Assembly: GCA_024233305.1 (NCBI GenBank)
Contig: JACKPV010000024.1
Coordinates: 186,001 to 250,000 of the forward strand
Length of the DNA stretch: 64,000 nucleotides
Direction of reading: 5' to 3'
From: Verrucomicrobiales bacterium
Lineage (GTDB): Bacteria; Verrucomicrobiota; Verrucomicrobiia; Limisphaerales; J093
In this document: piece after piece, positions 54,063-62,704 of the stretch
Numbering within the stretch: position 1 is the first letter of the stretch
How the letters are laid out: every line of letters begins with the position of its first letter
The notes under the pieces: model-generated
Told to the model about the DNA's origin: nothing
Database searches by the model: none
The model's input: only the letters and a program-made list of their open reading frames with translations
Position numbers and translations under genes: made by a program

Positions 54063-55613
54063 TCACGGTGTTGTCGTCCCACCGCCAACCGCAACGCCAC
54101 CGGCGATGACCCCGCCCGCCGCGGGCAAATTGGTCGGCTGGGCTCCACCTCCCAACAGCAGATAGGGCGGCGGCAACCAGGGGTTCGGCCCCTCGGTAAC
54201 GAGCCCGCTGGAAATGATCTGCTCGACCTGCCGGATGCTCGTGCCGACGGGATAAACCACCGGTTCGTTGGTCGTGCCATCATAGGTTCCCCACCAGACA
54301 ACCTGCTGCGCGTCGACCTCCCCGCCCCCGTTGATGTTAAGCAGACTTTGCCCCAGTTTGCTGAAAGTCACCACGTTGCCTTGCGCTATCGTACCCGGGC
54401 CGTCGTTGCCGGCAATTCCGTTGATGCCGTCGTTGTTGCTGAATGCGAGCGTGCGCGTCGCGAAGATCGGCAGTCCCACGGCGTCGATACCAAGATCCGC
54501 CGCGGCGAAGAGGAAATCCGGCGCCGGAAGCACGCGGTCGAGCACCTGCGTGCTGGCGATGCCGTTCGTCACAAAACGATCCACATACCGGTTTGTCACC
54601 GGCGTCCACGCCCCGATCAGCGAATCGTAGTCGACCCGTGCAAACGAGAGCTTGCCGACACCAGCCCGCACCGCCGCGAGCACCGGCGCCACCAAATTGG
54701 TAACGGTCGCGTTCGTTCCCCCGCTGGGAGGTCCCCACGGGTTGCCGCCGGTCTCCTCCGTCAGGATCACGTTTTCTTCGGTCGCCGTCAGGGGCGCCCG
54801 GACCACATTGGTGGGTGGATTCTCCACATGGAAGAGCCCCGGATTGTACAGATGCCGCAGCCCGCCGATGTCGTCCCGCGTCAACCCCGTAAAGAAGACG
54901 CCCGGAGTAAAGGAAAGATACGCTCCGGGGGCCAGCAAGGTGCCACCGTCCGTGCCGAAGCTGGAAACCGACGAACCGGCGGGGCGCGTCGGGTCCACGG
55001 CGATCTCCACCGCCTCCCAAATGTCGGGGTCCGCGTAGGTCTGCAGGATTTCGTAGGTATAGAGCGTGCCGTTCACGTACGGCGATGGCGTGCGCGTCAG
55101 GGGATCGAAGTTGCGCTTGATGACCGAATAGATGGGGATATCGTTGATCACCACGCGACTCCGCAGTGTCCACGTGTAGCGCTCCGCCGGGGCGAGACCG
55201 AGTTGTTCCACCATCAGCCCCAACGCGTAGGAACGCAGATCAAACAGGGAGAGTGCACTGGCTTGATGATTGAATCGGCGGGTGTCCAACGGCCACGACG
55301 CCAGGTCCTGATCGGACATCTGCGCGTAGTCGCCGAGTCCGTTCAAATACGCGAACACCTTCTCGATCGCCTCGACGCCCTGGGCGCCAAAATAGGTCAG
55401 AAAGGACTCATCGAAACCATAGGTCAGCAACGGAAGGTTGTGCCGATATTCCTCCCCAATGTTCATCGGCCCACCGAGTTCGGCCGCGATCGGGTAACCG
55501 ATTTCCTGGGTCTGCCAGGCGGGGAAAGGGCCGATCATGGAGAAGGCGTGGGCTCCCGGCAGGACCCCGGCCACCAGCAAACCGGCGATGGACTTGGCAA
55601 TGAATCGTTGCAT
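54063..55613 (-). CDS. Exported protein of unknown function (516 residues)
   Basis: A signal peptide (MQRFIAKSIAGLLVAGVLPGAHA) is followed by a mature start FSMIGPFPAWQTQEIGYP. The body contains well-spaced hydrophobic and aromatic residues suggesting a folded domain of about 250 residues (IGEEYRHNLPLLTYGFDESF, YTWTLRSRVVINDIP, DDIGGLRHLYNP), then a Thr/Asn-rich part, and it ends in a Gly/Pro-rich tail (YLLLGGGAQPTNLPAAGG, then GGVAVGGG). No HExxH or other catalytic motif is visible. It sits 6 bases after the 632-residue gene, so it is certainly co-transcribed with it. Function unknown; the context of other giant exported proteins suggests part of one surface complex. Confidence 0.7.
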   Translation of the reverse strand: MQRFIAKSIAGLLVAGVLPGAHAFSMIGPFPAWQTQEIGYPIAAELGGPMNIGEEYRHNLPLLTYGFDESFLTYFGAQGVEAIEKVFAYLNGLGDYAQMSDQDLASWPLDTRRFNHQASALSLFDLRSYALGLMVEQLGLAPAERYTWTLRSRVVINDIPIYSVIKRNFDPLTRTPSPYVNGTLYTYEILQTYADPDIWEAVEIAVDPTRPAGSSVSSFGTDGGTLLAPGAYLSFTPGVFFTGLTRDDIGGLRHLYNPGLFHVENPPTNVVRAPLTATEENVILTEETGGNPWGPPSGGTNATVTNLVAPVLAAVRAGVGKLSFARVDYDSLIGAWTPVTNRYVDRFVTNGIASTQVLDRVLPAPDFLFAAADLGIDAVGLPIFATRTLAFSNNDGINGIAGNDGPGTIAQGNVVTFSKLGQSLLNINGGGEVDAQQVVWWGTYDGTTNEPVVYPVGTSIRQVEQIISSGLVTEGPNPWLPPPYLLLGGGAQPTNLPAAGGVIAGGVAVGGGTTTP

Positions 55614-55619
55614 AACGCG

Positions 55620-57518
55620 CTAGCGAATCCGAATCACACGATAATAGGCGGCGCCCGAAGAAAACGGCACCACTACCCCGATCTCGGCCCCGACGGCCAA
55701 CCGGGGACCTTCGATGTCCGCCCAGGCCTTCAGCTCGGGCGAACCCTGCAGTTGGTAAAGGCTTCCCGGAGTGCCTTCCCACTGAACCAAGCAACCGTCA
55801 GGGGTGACGCTCAGCCGCACCCGCAGCACGCTGGCGCTGTCGGTCGGGTCCGTACCCGCAAGGAACTCGTCCACGTTCCGGGCGCCGTCACCGTCGCTGT
55901 CCTCCCAAGCCGCCGCCCACTGCTTGCCGTCGGTGCCCCAATACTGCGCCTGCCAATCGTCCGCCAAGCCGTCGAAATTCAAGTCGCGGCCCCAAGTCCT
56001 CCCGCTGGCGGGCTCGGACCGGGGCGAGATGCTGCCCTCCGCGGTCTGGTAGGCGAGTCGGAACGTGTGCTCGGATGCCGGGGTGAGGTCCTCCAGCCGG
56101 AGGAAGAGCCCCGTTGCCAGAATGGGTTCCGCCGCTCCATCCACGTAGACGCGGTAGCTGACGGCATCGGCATACCCAGCAAGTTCGGGCCAGGAAACCA
56201 GAAGGGTGTAAGGATCCAGCGCGGAGACGTATGGCGGCGCCGGTTGCAGGAGCACTTCGGTCTCCGCATAGCGCTGGGCCAGCACCTCGAAACTCGCGTC
56301 CCCACCCACGTAGGACGACCACGCCACGACAAAACGTCCGGCCCCGTCACTCGCCACGTCCGGGTGAATCTGGCGGCTGATGGTCCACGTATTCACCTGG
56401 AACTCATCCCCGACCGCAACGCCCTCGGTGTTCATCCACCGACCGTAGACACTCTCGCGAGAACCGTCCTGATACTCGGCCGTCCACGTCACCAGGACCG
56501 TGGAACCGTTGGCGGCCAGCCGTGGACCGTATTGGTGGCCCAGCGTGAACTGGTTGAGACGCACGGGGCCACCGATCGGATTGCCGGCCAGATCGTAGGC
56601 GCATGCGATCACGTCCCAGCCGTGCTTCAGTTCGGACAGGGATTCCGAACTCCAAGCGATGACGAACCTCCCGTCCCCCGCGGCGGTGATGACAGGGTTC
56701 GCGCTCAGCGTCCGACTACCGGTGACGAGCACTTCGCCGGAATCGGCGGTGCCGTCGCCGTTGTAACGCCGTGCCAGCAAATCGACGCTGTTTTCGTACC
56801 GCTGGTTCTCACTCACCCAGACGACTACAAAATCGCCATCGTCGAGGGCACCCACGGACGGAGAACGCTGATTGTAGCCGGTGAAAGTGTTCACCTGAAA
56901 CTCATCCCCGAGTGGGGCTCCCGCAGCCGTGATGCGCCGGCCGAAGACCCCCTGCATCGAGCCATCCTGGTCGAGCGAGGTCCAGACCACAACCAGGTTG
57001 CCATCCTTGAGGAGAGCCAGTTTGGGTTCGGTCTGCGCCTTCGCCGTGTGAACATTGACCCGCACCTCAGGCGTCGCCAGCAACCCGTCGGCGCCCACCA
57101 CGCGAATGAACACATCTTCCTGGCCGGCGGCCCCTCCCTGCCAGGCGAACATCGCGCCCCCACCGGGGAGCACCTGGACGACTGCCGCCGACTGGTCTCC
57201 GGCGGTGCTCTCGTTGACCCGGAAGGTCTGGGCGGTGACGGGCGAGAGGGAGTTGTTCAGGGCGCGGGCCGAAACCCCCAGCCCGTTACCATCGGTGGAG
57301 TAATCCTCCCACGCGACGAAGCCGCCCTCGGCGCCAACACTCACCGACGGATGGGTCTGGTCGCCAAGCCGCCCGCGCGTGAGCGAGTATTCACCCTCTT
57401 GCGGCGAATAAGCAGCGTGGCCGTAAAGCAGGGTCGAACCTAGTGCGACCAACCCCGCTAAGGCCGGCCGCCTGGCGGCGCTTGACAATGATAGCATAAG
57501 GTCGCGGCTTTCTAACAA
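55620..57518 (-). CDS. Exported beta-propeller-like protein with FN3-like and calcium-binding-type regions
   Basis: A 632-residue protein, first of the four-gene run. After a hydrophobic N-terminus (ALAGLVALGSTLLYGHAA), about seven repeats of the form x-P-x-V-x-x-x-x-D-G-x-F-V-V-x-W (DDGDFVVVWVSEN, GDGRFVIAWSSES, GAGRFVVAWSSYVGG) suggest a beta-propeller at residues 45-410. An FN3-like domain follows (YTLLVSWPELAGYADAVSYR), then an Asp-rich stretch of thrombospondin type 3 or dockerin style (DLNFDGLADDWQ, EDSDGDGARNVDEF), and the shared end module (LYQLQGSPELKAW ... AYYRVIRIR). The true start may be the second Met (MLSLSS, eight codons in). The role is probably structural or adhesive on the cell surface. 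Confidence 0.72.
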   Translation of the reverse strand: MLESRDLMLSLSSAARRPALAGLVALGSTLLYGHAAYSPQEGEYSLTRGRLGDQTHPSVSVGAEGGFVAWEDYSTDGNGLGVSARALNNSLSPVTAQTFRVNESTAGDQSAAVVQVLPGGGAMFAWQGGAAGQEDVFIRVVGADGLLATPEVRVNVHTAKAQTEPKLALLKDGNLVVVWTSLDQDGSMQGVFGRRITAAGAPLGDEFQVNTFTGYNQRSPSVGALDDGDFVVVWVSENQRYENSVDLLARRYNGDGTADSGEVLVTGSRTLSANPVITAAGDGRFVIAWSSESLSELKHGWDVIACAYDLAGNPIGGPVRLNQFTLGHQYGPRLAANGSTVLVTWTAEYQDGSRESVYGRWMNTEGVAVGDEFQVNTWTISRQIHPDVASDGAGRFVVAWSSYVGGDASFEVLAQRYAETEVLLQPAPPYVSALDPYTLLVSWPELAGYADAVSYRVYVDGAAEPILATGLFLRLEDLTPASEHTFRLAYQTAEGSISPRSEPASGRTWGRDLNFDGLADDWQAQYWGTDGKQWAAAWEDSDGDGARNVDEFLAGTDPTDSASVLRVRLSVTPDGCLVQWEGTPGSLYQLQGSPELKAWADIEGPRLAVGAEIGVVVPFSSGAAYYRVIRIR

Positions 57519-57692
57519 AGGCCCTTTTCTTTGTCTACGCTTTCTTCAGAAAAAGTGTCCCAACACGGGCCGGTTGGCAGCCTGGCCCCGTTCGCGCAGA
57601 ACACGTTCAAAAGCCGGGCACGCACCCGGCCCATGCTCGTCGATAGCAAGTTAGCTGCCATGTCGTCTCCAGAAACCCGGTAACCCACGGTT

Positions 57693-58634
57693 TCACCACA
57701 ACTCTCCCTGGTTCGCCGGCTCCGGTGTGACCGCCGCGAGCAGCGACCGGAAGCCCCAACGCCCATACAACTTCCGCAAGGCGTCCCCGTTCGCATCGGA
57801 AATCCGCAATTCCGGGAGCGAGACCGCTTCCGCCGCGTCTTCCCGCAGCGCGATCAAGCGCCGGTTCCTCGCCAACGTTTCCCGGGCTCCCGCCAGCGCG
57901 TCCCGCACCCGCGGCGGCGTCACCTGGTCAAGGTGCTCGTAGATGCCGGCGCAAGAACCGAAACGCCCGAGCAGCGCGGTCGCTGTCTTGGGTCCCACGC
58001 CGGGGACCCCCGCAATGTTGTCCACGCTGTCTCCGATAAGGCTCAGCCAGTCCACAATCTGGTGGGGCTGCACACCCGTCTTCGCCACGACTTGTTCCGG
58101 GCCCAAGAGTTCCCCTCCGCGATCCGCCGGGTTCAAGAGCCGGATCCGCTCACCGACCAGCTGCATGAAATCCTTGTCACTGGTCGAGATCACCACCGAC
58201 GCCCCGGCTGCCTCCCCCATCCGGGCCAGGCCCCCGATCCAGTCGTCGGCCTCGACACCTTCAGCGCATAGCGATCGCCATCCGTTGGCCCGGACCCAGG
58301 CCGCGAGTCCGTCAAACTGGCACTCGAGGTCGCGGGGCATCGGGGGGCGATTCGCCTTGTAGCCCGGCAAAACCGCGAGCCGCTCCCTGGCCAACCCGCC
58401 GTCCCAAACCACCGCGGCGTGGCTGGGCGAGCAGGTTGCCGCCAGCCGTTGCATCGCCTTGACGAAACCGAAGATCGCGTTGGTCGGCTCTCCGTCAGGG
58501 GAAGACAGGCTGCGGATGGCGTGAAAGGCCCGGTAGGCATGGGCGTGGCCATCCACGAGCAAGAAGACCGGACGCCCCGAGGTGCCGCCTGCCTGTTTGG
58601 GATCGGGTTTGGCCACGCGACGTGCTGGGCTCAA
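57693..58634 (-). CDS. Stand-alone 5'-3' exonuclease (Pol I N-domain / flap nuclease type)
   Basis: Cuts 5' flaps or degrades from 5' ends, using metal ions bound by acidic residues. Core motifs are present: LLVDGHAHAYRAFHA near residue 26, EADDWIGGLA near residue 128, STSDKDFMQLV near residue 149 and the helix-3-turn-helix DNA clamp GDSVDNIAGVPGVGPKTA near residue 203. It is 313 residues long and ends after the nuclease domain, with no polymerase part fused. It may act with a Pol I elsewhere, or as a separate Xni/ExoIX-like enzyme. It sits between the secretin locus and the giant exported-protein run, on the same strand as both, but a hairpin at 58646-58667 separates it from the secretin genes. 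Confidence 0.9.
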   Translation of the reverse strand: MSPARRVAKPDPKQAGGTSGRPVFLLVDGHAHAYRAFHAIRSLSSPDGEPTNAIFGFVKAMQRLAATCSPSHAAVVWDGGLARERLAVLPGYKANRPPMPRDLECQFDGLAAWVRANGWRSLCAEGVEADDWIGGLARMGEAAGASVVISTSDKDFMQLVGERIRLLNPADRGGELLGPEQVVAKTGVQPHQIVDWLSLIGDSVDNIAGVPGVGPKTATALLGRFGSCAGIYEHLDQVTPPRVRDALAGARETLARNRRLIALREDAAEAVSLPELRISDANGDALRKLYGRWGFRSLLAAVTPEPANQGELW

Positions 58635-58645
58635 GGGAATGATAA

Positions 58646-58667
58646 GGGGACGGTGGTTGCCGTCCCC
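58646..58667 (-). terminator. Hairpin between the secretin genes and the exonuclease gene
   Basis: An 8-bp GC-rich stem (58646-58653 with 58660-58667) and 6-base loop, 28 bases past the secretin C-half stop. On the minus strand TTATCATT follows, so the T-run is poor. A plausible but not certain terminator. Confidence 0.55.
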
Positions 58668-58694
58668 TGCAACGCTCGAATTGTATGGCGACCC

Positions 58695-59294
58695 CTAATT
58701 GGCGTCGGGCGCAAACGGCGCCTGCGTGGGCACCCGATGCGGGTCGAAGGGCAGGTTCTCCGGATCGTGAATTCGATTTCCTGCCGGATCGATAATGGTC
58801 GGGGTCACGAAGATCACGAGGTTCTTCTTGCTGCTCGATTTCGCTTCGCTCCGGAACAGGCGACCGACCAGCGGGAGGTCACCCAGCACCGGCACCTTGT
58901 CGCGGACCTTGGCCACCTTTTCCGCAATCAGGCCACCCATGACGATGGTCTGCCCGTCCCAGACAATGGAACTGGTGGTCACCTGCCGAATGCGAAACCG
59001 CGGCAGCGGCGTGGGCGCCGCGAGATTGCCGACGATGGCCTGAAACTGCCCGGGATCGTCGTAGCCGAGGAACTCGGTAACCGTCGGAATCAGGCTCATC
59101 TGGATCGTATAACCGTCCGCGGAGACGTGCGGAATCACGTCAAGGGTTGGCCCCAGCGGGATGGGGGTGGTCTGGGGTTGGATGGCGGCCAGAGGCTGTG
59201 GCTGCTGCACCACCTGCGCCATGGTGTGCAGCGAAGCTCCCCACAGGATCCCCACGGTCACCGCGCTCAAGATCGATTTCATGCTCTTATGCAT
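58695..59294 (-). CDS. C-terminal half of a secretin domain, separate gene with own signal peptide
   Basis: A 199-residue exported protein that holds only the second half of a secretin (type II/III) membrane domain. The start at 59294 (MHKSMKSIL; MKSIL at 59282 is an alternative) begins a clear signal peptide ending HTMAQ. The mature part carries the late secretin features: PLGPTLDVIPHVSADGYTI, then SIVWDGQTIVMGGLIAEKV and VPVLGDLPLVGRLFR, then NLVIFVTPTIIDP. The first half of the domain lies in the upstream gene, which stops 31 bases before this start in a different frame. The two products would have to assemble in the outer membrane to form one gate. The tail after the secretin domain is Pro-rich. 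Confidence 0.85.
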   Translation of the reverse strand: MHKSMKSILSAVTVGILWGASLHTMAQVVQQPQPLAAIQPQTTPIPLGPTLDVIPHVSADGYTIQMSLIPTVTEFLGYDDPGQFQAIVGNLAAPTPLPRFRIRQVTTSSIVWDGQTIVMGGLIAEKVAKVRDKVPVLGDLPLVGRLFRSEAKSSSKKNLVIFVTPTIIDPAGNRIHDPENLPFDPHRVPTQAPFAPDAN

Positions 59295-59325
59295 CTTCGG
59301 ATTTCTCGCTTGTGCCAATCCACTG

Positions 59326-61845
59326 TTAGAACGTCGTCCCGGTGGTCCCAACGCCGCCTCCCGGAATCGTCGTGCCCCCACCAAAGCCACCGGTCTGATT
59401 GAACGTCACAATGGTCTGCAGGTCGATCACTTGAATCTGCGCCTGCCGCCCGCTCACCGTCGTGACTTTCGGCGCCGCCATGATGTCGACACCCCCTCGC
59501 TGTTCCAGTGCCCGAATCACCACGCGGAATTGAGGATCGGTCATGATGCCGGTGAGGGTGCCAACGGCCGGAATGGCAGTACCGCCGACTTCCGTGGTCC
59601 GCACGCCGCCGGTTACGATCTGATCACTGGTGGCGCTCGGCAGGGCAGCCGGAACGCCAAACATGCCGGGGAACACCCCGGAGGGATTCGCCGGCGAGGA
59701 CGAACCGGCGAAGGATGGCGCGGTTCCGCCCTGCATGCCGAGGTTGTCGCCGATCAGGGTATTGCCGAGGAACCAGTCAAAGCCCAGGGCTTTTGCATCG
59801 TCCTGACCGATTTCCACGAATTTCACCTCAATCGTCACCTGATCCGGAGTCGTATTCAGCGCGTGGATTGCCTGCTCGATGATGTCGTGATCCTGCAGTG
59901 TCGCCCGGACCAGAAGATCCCCGGTACGATCGTTGAAGAACACGGCCTTGCCTTGGGTCGCGGGCGTTTGCCCGCCGCCCCCGAGGCCGCCACCGCCCCC
60001 GAAGCCACCGCCCCCGAAGCCGCCCCCACCGAGGCCACCCCCCAGACCGCCGCCCCCGAGCTGCGATTGCCCGAGGTCCACTCCGGCAGCAGTGAAGTAG
60101 AGTCGCACGAGGTCGTTGGCGTACGACATCATTTGCTGACGCGTCACGGCCTGCACACCGCCACCGCCACCGCCGAGACCCCCGCCGCCCAAGCCCCCGC
60201 CGCCGAGCCCCCCGCCACCCAGGCCGCCACCGCCGAAGCCGCCACCACCACCGCCGAAGCCGCCGCCGCCGCCGCCGCCGCCGAAGCCGCCGCCGCCGCC
60301 CAGGCCGCCGCCGCCAAATCCACCGCTGCCGGTCACGTCAACGCGAGGCAGGAGAAAGCCGCCACCGCCGCCACCCCCGATGCCGCCACCGCCGAAGCCG
60401 CCGCCGCCACCACCGAAGCCGCCACCACCGCCGCCAATACCGCCACCGCCAGTGGTATTGCCCCCGAGCTGGGCACCCTCGAACGGATAGCCGATGACTC
60501 CTTCCAAACCCTGGACGAAGGTGTTCGGATTGACCCGGTAAAGTCTGGTGAAGAGTTCCTGCAACTCCTCCACTTTCCGACTGAAAACGACCGCGTAGTC
60601 CTCGACGCTGTACTTGATCTGCTCGTCGGCGACCTTGACAACGGCGTCCAGCACGTCGATCAAGCGCACGTTGCGCAACGGCGGTTCGATCCGGATCATG
60701 ACCTCGTTCAGGTCATAGAATTCCTCTTCCGCCGCTCCGGTCAACAGAGGCTGCCCCGTGATCGGATCGATGTTCTGCCCGAATCCTCCGCCCCCGAAGC
60801 GCGGATCCGTAAAGCCGGCGCCACCGCCAAGACCCCCCAAGCCGCCGCCCAGAGCACTCTGCTGCAGGAGCTGCCGTTGTTGCTGGGTGAGCCGGTCCAC
60901 GTAGGGCGCGAGCATAAAATTCACGCCTGTTTGCTCCGGATCGCGCGCCCGTACCTCGTCGTCGAGATATTTCACAACCTCGCTTAGCGGAAGTCCGGGA
61001 AAGGTAATGCTGTCGATGGTGATGCGGTTCAGCTTGTCATAGATGACCCGCCGGCCCTGGCTGGTGTGGACCGTGTTGGTCCGGGCATAGGGGTTCTGAA
61101 TCCCGAGCTTCTCCATCCCGGTCGGCGGATTCCAAGCGTTCTCCACCTCGACAATCTTGCTCTTGGCCATCAACTCGCGCTTCCGGGCTTCGATGGCGTA
61201 GCGGGCTTCGTCAACCAGACGGCGGTAGTAATTGGCCGCCTCGTTGTGCGGATCCCGGTTGAAGGCCTCTTTCAGCTTCGCTTCAGCCTCATCATACTTG
61301 CCCATTTCATAGAGCAGCCGGCCGTCCTGGACCAGGGTGTTGACCGCAATTTTCTCCTTCGCCGCCTCCGGCACCATGGCCTGCACCTCCTTGCTCGGTA
61401 TGCGGCCTTCGAGGGCTTTCTGCGCTTTCTCGATCTTCACTTTCAGCTCCTGCGCGTCGCCGTTCCGCGGATCGACGGCCAGTACCCTTGAGGCCTGGAT
61501 GTTGGCGTCCGTGTACTGCGCGCGGTCATACGAACGACGGGCCATGGTCAGATACACCTCGGCGAATCCGGTCACCGTCTGCGCCTTCTCCATTTCGATG
61601 GTCGCATCGCCGATGTACTGAACCAAGCTCCAAGCCCGTTCGTACAGCTGCGCCGTCTTCACCAGATCGCCGCTTTGACGGGTGGCCGCGGCCTCCTGCA
61701 GCGTCGTCCGCAGCAGAATGCTCTGCTCCGCCCGCCGGACCGCCTCCTCTTGGGCGTCCTGCTCGACACTGGACTGGGTGAAGACCGCCGGCGCGGAGGC
61801 CAGCAACAAGGCGACACCCGACAAGAGCGAGGCGAGTCGAATCAT
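59326..61845 (-). CDS. Secretin N-terminal protein with TPR and Gly-rich regions (Amuc_1098-like)
   Basis: An 839-residue exported protein of a pilus- or type II secretion-like machine. The start at 61845 (MIRLASLLSGVALLLASAPAVF) gives a signal peptide; upstream in-frame codons to 61989 overlap the next gene. A TPR-like helical region spans about residues 40-235 (AAATRQSGDLVKTAQLYERAW, GKYDEAEAKLKEAF). A secretin N0-like domain follows (LRNVRLIDVLDAVVKVADEQIKYSVEDY), then about 165 residues of Gly-rich low complexity (about 462-628), an N1-type domain (KAVFFNDRTGDLLVRA, DQVTIEVKFVEI), and the first half of the secretin domain, stopping after VSGRQAQIQVIDLQTIVTF. The second half is in the next gene. 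The homologous Akkermansia gene Amuc_1098 is in the same order relative to 1099 and 1100. Confidence 0.85.
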   Translation of the reverse strand: MIRLASLLSGVALLLASAPAVFTQSSVEQDAQEEAVRRAEQSILLRTTLQEAAATRQSGDLVKTAQLYERAWSLVQYIGDATIEMEKAQTVTGFAEVYLTMARRSYDRAQYTDANIQASRVLAVDPRNGDAQELKVKIEKAQKALEGRIPSKEVQAMVPEAAKEKIAVNTLVQDGRLLYEMGKYDEAEAKLKEAFNRDPHNEAANYYRRLVDEARYAIEARKRELMAKSKIVEVENAWNPPTGMEKLGIQNPYARTNTVHTSQGRRVIYDKLNRITIDSITFPGLPLSEVVKYLDDEVRARDPEQTGVNFMLAPYVDRLTQQQRQLLQQSALGGGLGGLGGGAGFTDPRFGGGGFGQNIDPITGQPLLTGAAEEEFYDLNEVMIRIEPPLRNVRLIDVLDAVVKVADEQIKYSVEDYAVVFSRKVEELQELFTRLYRVNPNTFVQGLEGVIGYPFEGAQLGGNTTGGGGIGGGGGGFGGGGGGFGGGGIGGGGGGGFLLPRVDVTGSGGFGGGGLGGGGGFGGGGGGGGFGGGGGGFGGGGLGGGGLGGGGLGGGGLGGGGGGVQAVTRQQMMSYANDLVRLYFTAAGVDLGQSQLGGGGLGGGLGGGGFGGGGFGGGGGLGGGGQTPATQGKAVFFNDRTGDLLVRATLQDHDIIEQAIHALNTTPDQVTIEVKFVEIGQDDAKALGFDWFLGNTLIGDNLGMQGGTAPSFAGSSSPANPSGVFPGMFGVPAALPSATSDQIVTGGVRTTEVGGTAIPAVGTLTGIMTDPQFRVVIRALEQRGGVDIMAAPKVTTVSGRQAQIQVIDLQTIVTFNQTGGFGGGTTIPGGGVGTTGTTF

Positions 61846-61888
61846 GGATTTATATCTGATTGGCACAGGAGGCATAGATTCGTATGAC

Positions 61889-62692
61889 TTATGGCGCAGC
61901 ATCCAGATGGATCGTTGTTCGTTTGTGCGAATGAACGTTTTCGAGTGTAACGTCCGCGGGTCCGATGGCAACGATAATGTAAGTCTCACCGCTCAGGGCG
62001 AGGCGGCTGTCCACGCGCTGGTCGGTGTAATTTCGGTTGGTCGTCAGATGCCGGAGGTCGGCGGCGTAGCCATCCACCTCCTCGAAGGGCTTGTCTTCGG
62101 AAATCGTGACCGAGCGACCCTCTTCGACCAGTTCGATCACCACCCCGGCGGGCGCCTCGGGCGACCCTTGAACCTCGCGGAAGACGAAGAGCGTGTCCTT
62201 GCTGCTGTCCCGCTCTCCAGGCGTCATGAAACGCAGTTTCGGGCGTTGATCCGAGGCCTTTTCCGAGGCCTCGCGCGTGACCTGGATTTGGTAGCGAACG
62301 CTGACCTCCGAACTGCGAACACCGAGAAACTCGATCCGGGTGTAGAGCGGCACGATCCGGGTCGCCGCGAGTTGGTCGATACCAAAATCTTCTTCCGGCG
62401 CCATGCCCCCGTCCTGTGTGCGGACCCAACGCCCCGGATTGAAGACGTTGTGCCCCTGACTCGCAAAGGGAACAGGCATCGGCTTTTCGACCCGGGCTAC
62501 AGCCAGCTCGTTGGTGGAAAGATCCATCGGCTCAAGCGGCTTGACGGGCAGTCGGTCGACCTCCTGAGTTGTCTGGTCGAGTGATTGTTGGACCTTCGAG
62601 ACTTCGATCGGAAGGTACGCCGCGGCCACGGCCAGTCCCAGCAAGACCACGCTGAGAATGATCTTTTCGTAATGGTTTTTGAGGAGATCCAT
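61889..62692 (-). CDS. Membrane-anchored envelope protein (Amuc_1099-like)
   Basis: A 267-residue protein with one N-terminal membrane helix (EKIILSVVLLGLAVAAAYLP) after a short cytoplasmic start, then a periplasmic coiled-coil-like stretch (VSKVQQSLDQTTQEVDRLP) and a beta-rich domain of repeated strands (RIEFLGVRSSEVSVRYQIQ, TYIIVAIGPADVTLENV). It lacks known enzyme motifs. By position between the secretin gene and the Amuc_1100-like gene, and by layout, it matches Amuc_1099 and probably forms part of the same trans-envelope machine, perhaps in the place of a PilP/GspC-type linker. AGGT precedes the ATG at good distance. Its homology is judged by eye. Confidence 0.65.
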   Translation of the reverse strand: MDLLKNHYEKIILSVVLLGLAVAAAYLPIEVSKVQQSLDQTTQEVDRLPVKPLEPMDLSTNELAVARVEKPMPVPFASQGHNVFNPGRWVRTQDGGMAPEEDFGIDQLAATRIVPLYTRIEFLGVRSSEVSVRYQIQVTREASEKASDQRPKLRFMTPGERDSSKDTLFVFREVQGSPEAPAGVVIELVEEGRSVTISEDKPFEEVDGYAADLRHLTTNRNYTDQRVDSRLALSGETYIIVAIGPADVTLENVHSHKRTTIHLDAAP

Positions 62693-62704
62693 GCGCTACC
62701 TGTT

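Noticed and set aside
53505..57443. A 1,312-residue open frame on the plus strand
   Set aside because: It lies opposite three well-supported exported-protein genes, is rich in Arg, His and Gln and has no signal or domain; the high GC content keeps antisense frames open.
59290..59330. Programmed or accidental frameshift joining the two secretin halves
   Set aside because: A fusion would place a hydrophobic signal-peptide segment inside the barrel domain, and the second gene has its own plausible start, so two separate genes are the better reading.
59161..60987. A 608-residue Ala/Glu/Thr-rich plus-strand frame
   Set aside because: It is the complement of the Gly-rich tract of the secretin gene; the Ala/Glu repeats are a direct result of reading those repeats backwards.
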